Shown here one piece after another: positions 1-6,920 of a DNA stretch of 10,948 nucleotides (its first letter is position 1; each line of letters opens with the position of its first letter). The notes beneath the pieces were generated by a model, which saw nothing but the letters and a program-made list of their open reading frames with translations, ran no database searches and was not told the DNA's origin. The position numbers were made by a program, and so were the translations under genes. Origin of the DNA: CAIXTV01 sp037144095 (GTDB taxonomy: Bacteria; Bacteroidota; Bacteroidia; Bacteroidales; CAIXTV01); NCBI GenBank assembly GCA_037144095.1, contig JBAWXL010000160.1, positions 1-10,948 on the forward strand. Direction: 5' to 3'.

Positions 1-47
1 AACATTGAGCACGCCAAAGTATGTCGCTCTGGTATAATTGTGCATAA

Positions 48-254
48 TCAATATTTAATTACATCCATTGTATTAATCTGATTATAGTTCTGTATTTTCT
101 GAACGTTTACTCCAGCTAGCGTAATATTATTCACGGTGCCAATTCTAAACTGACATTTTGTGAAATTTGCCATCTGACTTAACTGTTCGCCAATATTGCA
201 ATGGCTAAAGGTAAATACTATAAATATAAGGACTAAGATTCTAAGCTTTTTCAT
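48..254 (-). pseudogene. LEA type 2-like lipoprotein, N-terminal part, probably frameshifted
   Basis: The 68-residue reading frame begins with a lipoprotein signal peptide: MKK, a hydrophobic stretch and the lipobox-like FSHC at residues 16-19, so Cys19 would be lipidated and the protein anchored in the envelope. The mature part (NFTKCQFRI, then NITLAGVNVQ, then INTMDVIK) resembles the start of small Bacteroidota lipoproteins of the LEA type 2 kind, which normally run well past 100 residues. This frame stops at 48-50. Beyond the stop, one of the other two frames stays open to the window edge and reads on with ...RATYFGVLNV, which fits the expected strand of the family at about the expected spacing. 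I infer a single missing base near the stop, or a naturally short protein. The family call comes from memory of the pattern, and the rest of the gene lies outside the window. The role of the family is unknown to me. Confidence 0.45.
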
Positions 255-294
255 TTAGATAATTTAAGATTTAAAATTTTAAAAATAAGAGAAG

Positions 295-302
295 CAAAAT
301 TA
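295..302 (-). promoter_or_regulatory. Candidate Bacteroidota -7 promoter element (TAATTTTG) for the lipoprotein gene
   Basis: Read on the minus strand the site is TAATTTTG, an exact match to TAnnTTTG. It sits directly after the xerD stop codon and about 40 bases before the lipoprotein start, giving a plausible leader of about 34 bases. A TTTC about 20 bases upstream is a weak match to the -33 TTTG element. Such AT-rich octamers arise by chance, so this rests mainly on position. Confidence 0.4.
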
Positions 303-1208
303 CTAAATATTTCCTCTTGGGTGAAATTGAATTATTGCTTCTCTTAAATATGTACGGTCTAAGTGTGTATATATTTCAGTGGTAGTGATAGATTCGTGCC
401 CCAACATTTCCTGAACAGCTCTTAAATCAGCCCCTCCTTCTATTAAATGTGTCGCAAAAGAATGTCGAAATGTATGTGGGCTTATAGTTTTCTTAATGCC
501 TGCTTTTTCACATAATTGTTTAACAATCATAAACACCATCACTCTTGACATTTTTTTTCCTGACCTGTTCAGAAACAAAATATCTTCATTTCCTTTAAAA
601 ATTGAATGCATGCAACGAATCGTCTCCATATAGATGCGGATATATTTTATTGCAACACTCCCAATAGGAACCAACCTTTCTTTATCACCTTTGCCAATAA
701 TCCGCACAAATTCATCCTTAAAATATATCATAGAAATTCTAAGCTCAACTAGTTCGGATACACGCAAACCACAGCCATATAAGGTTTCAATAATCGCTTT
801 ATTGCGAACCCCTTCGGGTTTGCTGAGATCGATTGCACGGATGATATTATCAATTTCCTGAATATTTAAAGTATCAGGAAGTTTCCGTGTAAGTCTTGGA
901 GATTCAATTAACTCTGCAGGACTACCTGGAATGATATCTTCATAGACCAAATACTTAAAAAAAGCTTTAATGCCTGATAATATTCGCGTGTGACTTCTTT
1001 CATGCAACCCATTTTCGTAAATCCATGGAATAAAATCTTCAATATGTTTGATATTAAGCTGTTTTGGAGATAAATCAAGATGTTTTTCCTCAAGATAAGT
1101 CATGAATTTTTGAACATCATGCAAATAGGCTTCGATAGTGTTTTTTGATAGAGATTTCTCAAGTTTTAGAAAATCCTTAAACCCTTTTATGTATGAATCC
1201 CAATTCAT
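303..1208 (-). CDS. xerD: Tyrosine recombinase XerD
   Basis: This is a site-specific tyrosine recombinase of 301 residues, the usual XerC/XerD size. With its partner it resolves chromosome dimers at dif during cell division. The N-terminal SAM-like core-binding domain covers about residues 1-95 (LSKNTIEAYLHDVQKF, ERSHTRILSGIKAFFKYL). The catalytic domain follows with the full active-site set: Arg149 in GCGLRVSEL, Lys173 in GKGDKERLV, His245 and Arg248 in SPHTFRHSFATHL, His271 in LGHESI and nucleophile Tyr280 in TEIYTH. These positions are each offset by one from E. coli XerD, which favours XerD over XerC. The protein looks complete and active. It lies 25 bases after the small regulator gene at 1234-1482 and probably shares the hydG transcript, an unusual partnership with no obvious functional link. 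No dif site was recognised in the window. Confidence 0.93.
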   Translation of the reverse strand: MNWDSYIKGFKDFLKLEKSLSKNTIEAYLHDVQKFMTYLEEKHLDLSPKQLNIKHIEDFIPWIYENGLHERSHTRILSGIKAFFKYLVYEDIIPGSPAELIESPRLTRKLPDTLNIQEIDNIIRAIDLSKPEGVRNKAIIETLYGCGLRVSELVELRISMIYFKDEFVRIIGKGDKERLVPIGSVAIKYIRIYMETIRCMHSIFKGNEDILFLNRSGKKMSRVMVFMIVKQLCEKAGIKKTISPHTFRHSFATHLIEGGADLRAVQEMLGHESITTTEIYTHLDRTYLREAIIQFHPRGNI

Positions 1209-1233
1209 AAAGCTCCATTCATAAAGTTATTCA

Positions 1234-1482
1234 TCAGAACAACATTTTTTGAACTTTAAGTCCTTCAATTTTCAACAATTCATTTTCAAGTTTCATACAT
1301 TCATTCATATCCCCTGTGAGCTCCAATAAGATTAATGAAAAATCGTTATTTTCTTCATCCATATCATGTAGGCCCAGTCGGGTTCTTACCGAACAACCAA
1401 ACTTTGTAAGAATATTCTGCACCAAAAGTGTGTCTTTTGTTTTTTGATCAAAATATATTCCTAAAATAATCTTTCTTTTCAT
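1234..1482 (-). CDS. TM1266-like iron-only hydrogenase system putative regulator, copy 2 (distal to hydG)
   Basis: This 82-residue soluble protein has no signal peptide or membrane segment. Its pattern (IILGIYFDQ, LVQNILTKFG, RTRLGLHD, ILLELTGD, LENELLKIEGLKVQKM) matches the TM1266 family: small ferredoxin-fold, ACT/NikR C-terminal-like proteins encoded next to [FeFe]-hydrogenase maturation genes and annotated as putative regulators. Direct regulatory activity is not well established for the family. It is a clear paralogue of the gene at 1500-1757, from which it is separated by 17 bases; the shared frame is LVQ-x-IL-x-K, RLG-x-H, LTGD, LENEL and QKM. It lacks a DNA-binding domain, so it might sense a ligand, bind metal, or act as an assembly partner. 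The pair may form a heterodimer, which is inference. Confidence 0.72.
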   Translation of the reverse strand: MKRKIILGIYFDQKTKDTLLVQNILTKFGCSVRTRLGLHDMDEENNDFSLILLELTGDMNECMKLENELLKIEGLKVQKMLF

Positions 1483-1499
1483 ATTAGTATTAATTTGAT

Positions 1500-1757
1500 T
1501 TAAAGGATAAAACTCATTTTTTGTATCTCAATTCCGGCAATGGATGACAATTCATTTTCTAGAACTTCCCATTGCCAAACATCACCGGTAAGTTGCAAAA
1601 TAATGACTCCACTCCTACTACAGATATCCTCCGATACCTCATGAAATCCCAATCTTGATTTAATAAGATGAGAGTTTTTACTTAAAATTGTTTGCACTAA
1701 ACCGGCTTCCTTCACTCTGTCGTTTATTAGCAATCCTATAATTCGGGTTTCTTTCAT
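1500..1757 (-). CDS. TM1266-like iron-only hydrogenase system putative regulator, copy 1 (next to hydG)
   Basis: This 85-residue cytosolic protein lies 24 bases downstream of hydG and is surely co-transcribed with it. The features RIIGLLINDR, GLVQTILSKN, KSRLGFHEVSED, GVIILQLTGD and LENELSSIAGIEIQKMSF fit the TM1266 family, with a beta-alpha-beta-beta-alpha-beta ferredoxin-like plan, the arginine-leucine-glycine turn near residue 35 and a final strand. The conserved RxG turn and the I-L-x-LTGD strand are usual for the family. The tandem neighbour at 1234-1482 is a diverged duplicate. The HydG neighbourhood is the strongest support for a hydrogenase-linked role. What it senses or controls is not known. 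Confidence 0.78.
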   Translation of the reverse strand: MKETRIIGLLINDRVKEAGLVQTILSKNSHLIKSRLGFHEVSEDICSRSGVIILQLTGDVWQWEVLENELSSIAGIEIQKMSFIL

Positions 1758-1781
1758 AATAATATAATGTGTATTAGTTTC

Positions 1782-3209
1782 TTAAAAATATAAGTCTCGT
1801 TCGCCGGCTTTTATTCTTTTAATTCTTTCTGTTAATTCAGCCATATCGTAATGATTCGCGAGTTCTTTAATATTAGATTCAACTACTAAATAACCTTGTT
1901 TTTTTGTTTCTTCCGGAGCATAATCTTCTAAATACTCCACCAATGTCAATATGGCATTTGGTGAACAGAATCGTTTAATAAATCCGGGCACAGAAAACTC
2001 CATAAAATGCTCACCGGTTCTTCCTTTACGATAACAAGCGGTACAAAATGAAGGTAGATAGTTATTACTCAGAAGTTCATCAATAATTTCATTTAATGAC
2101 CTGGAATCATTAATCTGAAACTGTTCCTTATTAAGATTTTGGTTTTCTGAATCTTTATCCGAATAACCACCCAATTCGATTTTAGTACCTCCATCAATCT
2201 GTGAGACACCAAAACGCATAATTTCTCTTCGGACTTCGGCTGATTCGCGAGCTGTTAATATCAAACCAGTGTAAGGTACAGCCAAACGGAATATAGCCAC
2301 AAGTTTTACAAAATCATCATCGTTCACAAAATGGGATTGATCAACATTCAGCATAGAAGCATTTTGGATGCGGGGAAATGATATGGTATGAGGCCCAATA
2401 TTGTAACAGGCTTCAAGATGATTGGTGTGACGAATTATTCCCAATACTTCATAACGCCAGTCATATAATCCGAAAAGCACACCTAATCCCACATCATCAA
2501 CCCCCGCTTCCTGAGCACGATCAAAGGCAGTTAGTCGCCAATCAAAATTGCGTTTGGCTCCTCCTAAATGTACCTTCGCATAAGTTTCGGGATGATAAGT
2601 TTCCTGAAACACCTGATAGGTTCCAATTCCGGCATCTTTTACGATTCTAAATCCATCAATATCCAAAGGTGCGGCATTCACATTCACACGTCTGATTTCA
2701 CCGTGATCTTTTTTAACACCATATACAAGTTTCACTGTATGAGCAATAAATTCAGGAGTATAACTGGGATGTTCGCCATACACTAAAATCAATCTTTTCT
2801 GACCGGTTTCTTCTAAAGAAATCACGTCATTTATTAACTCTTCATCTGATAAAGTTTTCCTGATGGTTTCTTTATTAGATGTGCGAAAACCACAATACTG
2901 ACAATTATTGGTGCAGTTGTTTCCAACATATAAAGGGGCAAACAACACTATTCGATTTCCATACACTTTTTCTTTAAGCTGTCTTGCCCCGTCTTTTATC
3001 ATTTCAACCAGTTCAGGGTCAGTTGTATTAACCAAAACAGCAGTTTCGGCAAGTGTCAATCGTTGTTTATTGAGCGATTTAGCAATAATTTCAGATACTC
3101 TTTTTGGGTCAGAAGGGTTAGCATGAATGATATTCCATATTTCATCGGCATCGATAAACGGAACCATTCTTTGGTCTTTTATTTTGAGCTTTTCAGGATT
3201 GAATTTCAT
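1782..3209 (-). CDS. hydG: [FeFe]-hydrogenase H-cluster maturase HydG (radical SAM tyrosine lyase)
   Basis: HydG cleaves tyrosine to p-cresol and dehydroglycine and turns the latter into the CO and cyanide ligands that, on an Fe-cysteine synthon, build the H-cluster of [FeFe]-hydrogenase in the cytosol. The length of 475 residues is normal for HydG. The radical SAM cluster motif CxxxCxxC is Cys99, Cys103 and Cys106 (GNNCTNNCQYCGF). The auxiliary cluster motif CX2CX22C is Cys389, Cys392 and Cys415, which separates HydG from ThiH. GPHTISFPRI near residue 272 carries the histidine expected near the dangler iron. The gene heads a minus-strand operon with two TM1266-like genes and xerD, and is divergent from ribBA with a TAnnTTTG element 37 bases upstream of its start. 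HydE, HydF and the hydrogenase are not in the window and must be encoded elsewhere if the pathway is complete. Confidence 0.96.
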   Translation of the reverse strand: MKFNPEKLKIKDQRMVPFIDADEIWNIIHANPSDPKRVSEIIAKSLNKQRLTLAETAVLVNTTDPELVEMIKDGARQLKEKVYGNRIVLFAPLYVGNNCTNNCQYCGFRTSNKETIRKTLSDEELINDVISLEETGQKRLILVYGEHPSYTPEFIAHTVKLVYGVKKDHGEIRRVNVNAAPLDIDGFRIVKDAGIGTYQVFQETYHPETYAKVHLGGAKRNFDWRLTAFDRAQEAGVDDVGLGVLFGLYDWRYEVLGIIRHTNHLEACYNIGPHTISFPRIQNASMLNVDQSHFVNDDDFVKLVAIFRLAVPYTGLILTARESAEVRREIMRFGVSQIDGGTKIELGGYSDKDSENQNLNKEQFQINDSRSLNEIIDELLSNNYLPSFCTACYRKGRTGEHFMEFSVPGFIKRFCSPNAILTLVEYLEDYAPEETKKQGYLVVESNIKELANHYDMAELTERIKRIKAGERDLYF

Positions 3210-3245
3210 TGGAAAGTACGTATTTGAGTAGAAATTTTCTACCTA

Positions 3246-3253
3246 CAAAAGTA
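3246..3253 (-). promoter_or_regulatory. Candidate -7 promoter element (TACTTTTG) for the hydG operon
   Basis: On the minus strand the site reads TACTTTTG, an exact TAnnTTTG match. It lies 37 bases upstream of the hydG start codon, implying a leader of about 30 bases. No convincing TTG was found at the -33 position. It is paired with an oppositely directed element at 3348-3355 in the hydG-ribBA divergent space. Confidence 0.5.
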
Positions 3254-3347
3254 ATATTATTAGTTTAGTTTAAAAGAATTATTTGCAGGAAAATTACGAA
3301 TTGAAATGATTTATTTTTTCAAATCGTACAGATTAATTATAAATGAC

Positions 3348-3355
3348 TAATTTTG
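3348..3355 (+). promoter_or_regulatory. Candidate -7 promoter element (TAATTTTG) for ribBA
   Basis: This is an exact TAnnTTTG match ending 23 bases before the ribBA start codon, which implies a short leader. No FMN riboswitch is possible in so little space and none was seen. The -33 element is not evident. Confidence 0.5.
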
Positions 3356-3378
3356 CAGCCAATAGTTAATCAAACTAC

Positions 3379-4593
3379 ATGAAAAACAAATTAAACTCGA
3401 TTGAAGAAGCTATAGAAGATTTCCGAAAAGGGAAAATGATAATAGTTGTTGATGATGAAGACCGTGAAAACGAAGGTGATTTTATTACTCCTGCAGAAAC
3501 CATCACACCCGAAATTATTAATTTCATGACCAAGCATGGCAGAGGATTGATTTGTGTTGCGCTGACGGAAGAAAGATGTGAAGAATTAGAACTTAATCTG
3601 ATGGTTCCATTCAATACTTCATCACACGAAACCCAGTTCACCGTTTCTGTTGATTTACTCGGCGATGGCTGCACAACTGGAATTTCGGCAAGCGATCGTT
3701 CGAAAACCATTCAAGCACTTGCTAATTCGAAGACCCTTCCTTCTGATTTGGGAAGACCTGGACATATTTTCCCTTTAAAGGCTAAAAAATCAGGCGTATT
3801 ACAACGCACTGGACATACTGAAGCTGCCATTGATTTGACACGATTGGCTGGTAGATTTCCTGCCGGTGTTTTAGTAGAAATCATGAATGAAGATGGCACC
3901 ATGGCCCGACTACCCGATTTGTTTGTAATTGCAGAAAAATTTGGTTTCAAAATTGCCAGCATTGCTGATCTTATTGCTTATCGTATTCGTAATGAAAGTT
4001 TGATTTGCAAGGAATCAACTGTTAATCTGCCCACACAATGGGGCGATTTTAAACTCACTGCTTACAGGCAAACAAATAATAATCTCCTTCATCTTGCATT
4101 AGCTAAAGGAGAATGGAAAACTGATGAGCCTATTTTGGTCAGAGTTCATTCGTCTTGTGTTACAGGGGATATCTTTGGTTCTTCCAAATGCGATTGTGGC
4201 GATCAGTTGCACGAATCGATGAAAATGATTGAAGAAGAAGGAAAAGGAATCATTTTATACATGAATCAGGAAGGAAGAGGAATTGGTTTACTCAATAAAC
4301 TTAAAGCCTACCATTTGCAGGAACAGGGTAAAAACACCATTGAAGCTAATATCGAATTAGGCTTTAAACCCGATGAACGCGATTATGGGATAGGTGCGCA
4401 AATTTTAAGAGATTTGAATGCGGTTAAAATAAGATTGATCAGTAATAATCCGGTAAAAAAAGCCGGTTTAATGGGATATGGTATCGAAATTATCGAAAAT
4501 ATTCCCCTAATTATTGAACCAAACAAGCATAATTTCAACTACCTTAAAACGAAGCAAACCCTTATGGGTCACCAGCTAAACATGGGAAAATAG
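3379..4593 (+). CDS. ribBA: Bifunctional 3,4-dihydroxy-2-butanone-4-phosphate synthase / GTP cyclohydrolase II
   Basis: This fused enzyme feeds both branches of riboflavin synthesis. The N-terminal RibB domain (about residues 5-205) makes DHBP from ribulose 5-phosphate, and the C-terminal RibA domain (about 208-400) opens GTP to the diaminopyrimidine. RibB marks are the acidic loop DDEDRENEGDF at 25-35, GDGCTTGISASDR at 95-107, GRPGHIFPL at 125-133 and RTGHTEAA at 143-150. RibA marks are the zinc ligands Cys260, Cys271 and Cys273 in HSSCVTGDIFGSSKCDCGDQ, then NQEGRGIGL at 296-304, and SNNPVKKAGLMGYGI. Both active sites look intact, so neither half seems degenerate. The length of 404 residues is normal. 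It is transcribed alone, divergently from hydG and followed by an unrelated promoter, so the other rib genes are elsewhere. Confidence 0.96.
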   Translation: MKNKLNSIEEAIEDFRKGKMIIVVDDEDRENEGDFITPAETITPEIINFMTKHGRGLICVALTEERCEELELNLMVPFNTSSHETQFTVSVDLLGDGCTTGISASDRSKTIQALANSKTLPSDLGRPGHIFPLKAKKSGVLQRTGHTEAAIDLTRLAGRFPAGVLVEIMNEDGTMARLPDLFVIAEKFGFKIASIADLIAYRIRNESLICKESTVNLPTQWGDFKLTAYRQTNNNLLHLALAKGEWKTDEPILVRVHSSCVTGDIFGSSKCDCGDQLHESMKMIEEEGKGIILYMNQEGRGIGLLNKLKAYHLQEQGKNTIEANIELGFKPDERDYGIGAQILRDLNAVKIRLISNNPVKKAGLMGYGIEIIENIPLIIEPNKHNFNYLKTKQTLMGHQLNMGK

Positions 4594-4665
4594 GCCTTTC
4601 ACAGTAAATTAACTTTTTTTAAAAAAGAAAATTCTTGAAAATTCAAAATATATCAAGAAAACAAC

Positions 4666-4673
4666 TATCTTTG
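4666..4673 (+). promoter_or_regulatory. Candidate -7 promoter element (TATCTTTG) for the T9SS-exported protein
   Basis: This is an exact TAnnTTTG match 47 bases before the start codon, in the 127-base space after ribBA, giving a leader of about 40 A-rich bases. The nearest upstream TTG (4635-4637) is 28 bases away, too far for a typical -33 element. The A-rich stretch just before the ATG is typical of Bacteroidota translation starts. Confidence 0.55.
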
Positions 4674-4720
4674 CAATGGTAAATAACTAATAACAATTAA
4701 TAATCAATAAAATCAAAAAA

Positions 4721-5968
4721 ATGAAAAAAATTACCCTTTTAATGCTTTTTGCGGGCTTATTTCTAAGCTTAAACGCCCAGCAAATCCAACCTGTTAAAAA
4801 ACAAACAGGAGAAAGAATCAACATGTCGCAAATCCAACACATTAAATCAGCCAAAAATAATGATTTAGGATGGGTTTACCCTGCTGATGCAGTTTATTCT
4901 ATCGTTAGCAGCACTGGTGCTACTTATTATTCAAATGTATTATTTCAAGACTCTACTGTAGTTACTGTTAGTTCAGGAACCGCAGGTGTTAACTACAATT
5001 GGACTATGGCTGTTGGTCAGGTTTTTGACCCTTATTCTGCTGTTTTTGATCCTGCTTTTACGACTCCTTTATTAGCAGCCGGAAAATCTTATTACATCGA
5101 CTCAATTTGTATCTTAGGATGGTATATGAAACGTACCGCAGCTACTGATACTCTGATTTTAGAGTTCGCTCATAATGCAGTTACTACTTCTTCTAACTCA
5201 ACATTTGATCAAGTTTATATCCCCGGCTCACCTGATACATTATGGTTCCAGGATCCTTTAATGCATGGAAATGCAGCACGATTCGGTTATTATGCAAAAT
5301 TAACTGAACCTGCAAAAACTATCAAAAAATATGTTCTCCCTATCACTGATACAACAATGGCTTATGGCAAATATATTGCGATTCCTGTGGGTTTAACTAT
5401 TCCTGCTAACCATATTACTGCATTATCATTGGCTTTTGTTCCCGGATCAACTAATGCTTTTGGTGATACAATCAAAACCTATGGTGGTACTGAAACTTCA
5501 CACATCAATTCATTTACTTTCGGTTGGTATTCAGAAGATGCTAGTCCTTCAGCAAATATTTTCTATGATCCTTTTGGTCATAACCTTACTTATATGATTA
5601 CTACCAATGGCCGTTATGTTTCTTATTCAGGCGGTTCAACTGCTTTGATGAACAACATTATGTATCCTATTTCTGATGGTGGTGTTGATATTGGTTGGAA
5701 TATCGAAGAAGTAACCGGAATTAATGAAGTAGGTAGTGCTGACGTTAAAGTTTTCCCAAATCCTTCAAACGGACTTGTGAACATCGAATTAGCCAAAAAT
5801 GCTCCTGCTGTTGCTAATTTCTATAATTTATTAGGTGAAGTGGTTAAATCAGTAAAATTAAACAATACCAAGACTGCGGTTAATTTGACCAACAATCCTT
5901 CGGGCATCTATATGCTTCGTATTGAACAAGGCAATAATGTGATTACTAAAAAAGTAATTCTTAAATAG
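4721..5968 (+). CDS. Secreted protein with T9SS type A C-terminal sorting domain
   Basis: This 415-residue protein is exported across both membranes. Residues 1-20 form a Sec signal peptide (MKK, then LLMLFAGLFLSLNAQ). The last ~72 residues are a type A T9SS sorting domain: VFPNPSNG at 344-351, a middle segment FYNLLGEVVKS, LTNNPSGIYMLRIE, and the terminal lysine-ending strand VITKKVILK. Such domains are cleaved as the cargo is attached to the cell surface or released. The passenger (about 30-330) is rich in Ser, Thr, Tyr, Ala and aromatic residues and probably all-beta. I recognise no catalytic motif and do not assign a function. The start is fixed by the signal peptide. The gene stands alone between its own promoter candidate and an intrinsic terminator. 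A surface adhesin, structural or cell-envelope role is possible but unsupported. Confidence 0.88.
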   Translation: MKKITLLMLFAGLFLSLNAQQIQPVKKQTGERINMSQIQHIKSAKNNDLGWVYPADAVYSIVSSTGATYYSNVLFQDSTVVTVSSGTAGVNYNWTMAVGQVFDPYSAVFDPAFTTPLLAAGKSYYIDSICILGWYMKRTAATDTLILEFAHNAVTTSSNSTFDQVYIPGSPDTLWFQDPLMHGNAARFGYYAKLTEPAKTIKKYVLPITDTTMAYGKYIAIPVGLTIPANHITALSLAFVPGSTNAFGDTIKTYGGTETSHINSFTFGWYSEDASPSANIFYDPFGHNLTYMITTNGRYVSYSGGSTALMNNIMYPISDGGVDIGWNIEEVTGINEVGSADVKVFPNPSNGLVNIELAKNAPAVANFYNLLGEVVKSVKLNNTKTAVNLTNNPSGIYMLRIEQGNNVITKKVILK

Positions 5969-5993
5969 CAATTTATTTTTTATTTTATTATAG

Positions 5994-6022
5994 AAAAGCC
6001 TGGCTATGTCAGGCTTTTTTTT
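5994..6022 (+). terminator. Intrinsic terminator after the T9SS-exported protein gene
   Basis: A 9-base-pair stem (AAAAGCCTG pairing with CAGGCTTTT) encloses a 7-base loop and runs into eight Ts, 25 bases after the stop codon. The A-run on the left arm would let it work weakly in the opposite direction too, but no gene converges on it nearby. Confidence 0.85.
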
Positions 6023-6134
6023 ATTTTTGTAAACTGAAATCAATTTTAAAATATAGCCTACTCTGAAATCAAGATAAACAAAAAAAGAGCTACAGATTCG
6101 CAGATGTTAAATCCGGGAAGGTTTGATCATTTGA

Positions 6135-6157
6135 GCCATCAGTGGCACTGTTTTTTT
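6135..6157 (+). other. Weak hairpin followed by a T-run in the leader of the 6202-6861 gene
   Basis: A perfect GCCA-TCAG-TGGC stem-loop (6135-6146) is followed four bases later by seven Ts (6151-6157), 45 bases ahead of the start codon. It is terminator-like in layout but the stem is short. It could attenuate, or mean nothing. The rest of 6023-6201 shows only another chance-level TAnnTTTG (TATTTTTG, 6022-6029) overlapping the upstream terminator. Confidence 0.25.
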
Positions 6158-6201
6158 ATCCCGAATAAGAAATTTTCGGAGAAGACTCTAACTCAAATTT
6201 A

Positions 6202-6861
6202 ATGGATAATACTACCCTATCTGCCGATAATTACGAGCTTCAGTTGGAGCTTCGGCGTTCCACCCTTTACCCTAAAAAACGTTTACTTCGCATTCATAAA
6301 TCCTATATAGAATATGATGGGAAGAGTATGTTTTTTAAGGATGTAGCTGCGGTGCGCTATGGAGTTCTGGTCAACTTTGTGAACGGAATTAAGGCAAACA
6401 CTTCTTATGTGGTGGGACTTAAAGATGTGAATGGGATTAAACTCAACATCACATTTGTTTCGATGCTCGGTCTGAAAAAGGAGGAAATTGAAAACAAATA
6501 TGACAACATTGTTGATGCACTTTGGTATGCTGTAACCAGCCGATTGGTGACCGAGTTTTACGAAACCCTCAAACAGGGAGGCAGTTTTACATTGAAAAAT
6601 ATTGAAACTACCCCCTTAGGGTTTAATTTCCGTAAAGGTTGGTTTGTGAAGAAGAACTATTTTGTTCCCTGGGAAAAAACCCTGAAGGTGGTCGATAAAG
6701 GATTTGTCAGGGTCTATTCTAACGAAAAGAAACGCATAGGCAGCAGCCTGAGACTCATACACGATTGGAATGGGGTGGTATTTCATGCCCTGATGGATTG
6801 GCTTTGGAAAGAAGGACGAGTATATGGTTTGGCAGAAAACAAGGAAAAGAAGGGGATTTAA
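6202..6861 (+). CDS. Uncharacterised cytosolic protein, possible PH-like two-part fold
   Basis: This 219-residue protein has no signal peptide, lipobox or membrane segment, and I do not recognise it. The residue pattern suggests two related halves, each with alternating short strands ending in a helix: residues 25-105 (LLRIHKSYIEYDGKSMFFKD, then AAVRYGV, VVGLKDVNG, then a helix near YDNIVDALWYAVTSRLV) and 130-210 (NIETTPLGFNF, GWFVKKNYFVPWEKTLKVVD, FVRVYS, then helix VVFHALMDWLW). The strand-rich part with a closing amphipathic helix is reminiscent of bacterial PH-like domains, which is an inference from pattern only. The upstream frame is open to 6169 without another start, so the ATG at 6202 is the only reasonable one. 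Codon use looks like a real gene. It stands alone and is followed by a structured, repeat-rich gap. Confidence 0.6.
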   Translation: MDNTTLSADNYELQLELRRSTLYPKKRLLRIHKSYIEYDGKSMFFKDVAAVRYGVLVNFVNGIKANTSYVVGLKDVNGIKLNITFVSMLGLKKEEIENKYDNIVDALWYAVTSRLVTEFYETLKQGGSFTLKNIETTPLGFNFRKGWFVKKNYFVPWEKTLKVVDKGFVRVYSNEKKRIGSSLRLIHDWNGVVFHALMDWLWKEGRVYGLAENKEKKGI

Positions 6862-6876
6862 GGGATAAGTTTTTGA

Positions 6877-6915
6877 GGGTGCTAGGAGGAGAAATTCCGC
6901 CTAGGTTCGCCACCC
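6877..6915. other. GC-rich interrupted hairpin just after the 6202-6861 gene
   Basis: An outer stem GGGTG (6877-6881) / CACCC (6911-6915) continues into CTAGG (6882-6886) / CCTAG (6900-6904) and, after one mismatch, GG/CC, with a 7-base loop (6890-6896) and a 6-base bulge on the right arm. It is far more GC-rich than its surroundings. There is no T-run, so it is not a standard intrinsic terminator. It may protect the mRNA end or be part of a dispersed repeat. Confidence 0.45.
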
Positions 6916-6920
6916 CGAAG

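Noticed and set aside
279..283. Cleavage motif change in Psd as a defect
   Set aside because: The motif (protein residues 282-285) is GGST rather than LGST, but this is normal for the Psd2-like branch and the catalytic Asp, His and Ser are present.
303..1208. Tyrosine recombinase as integrase of a mobile element
   Set aside because: Length, active-site spacing and the XerD-type ending match the housekeeping recombinase; no attachment sites or cargo adjoin it.
3210..3378. FMN riboswitch upstream of ribBA
   Set aside because: The leader after the promoter candidate is only about 17-25 bases and the divergent space has none of the conserved GC-rich aptamer pieces.
6022..6029. TATTTTTG as promoter of the 6202-6861 gene
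   Set aside because: It overlaps the T-run of the upstream terminator, has no -33 partner and would give a 170-base leader; chance is more likely.
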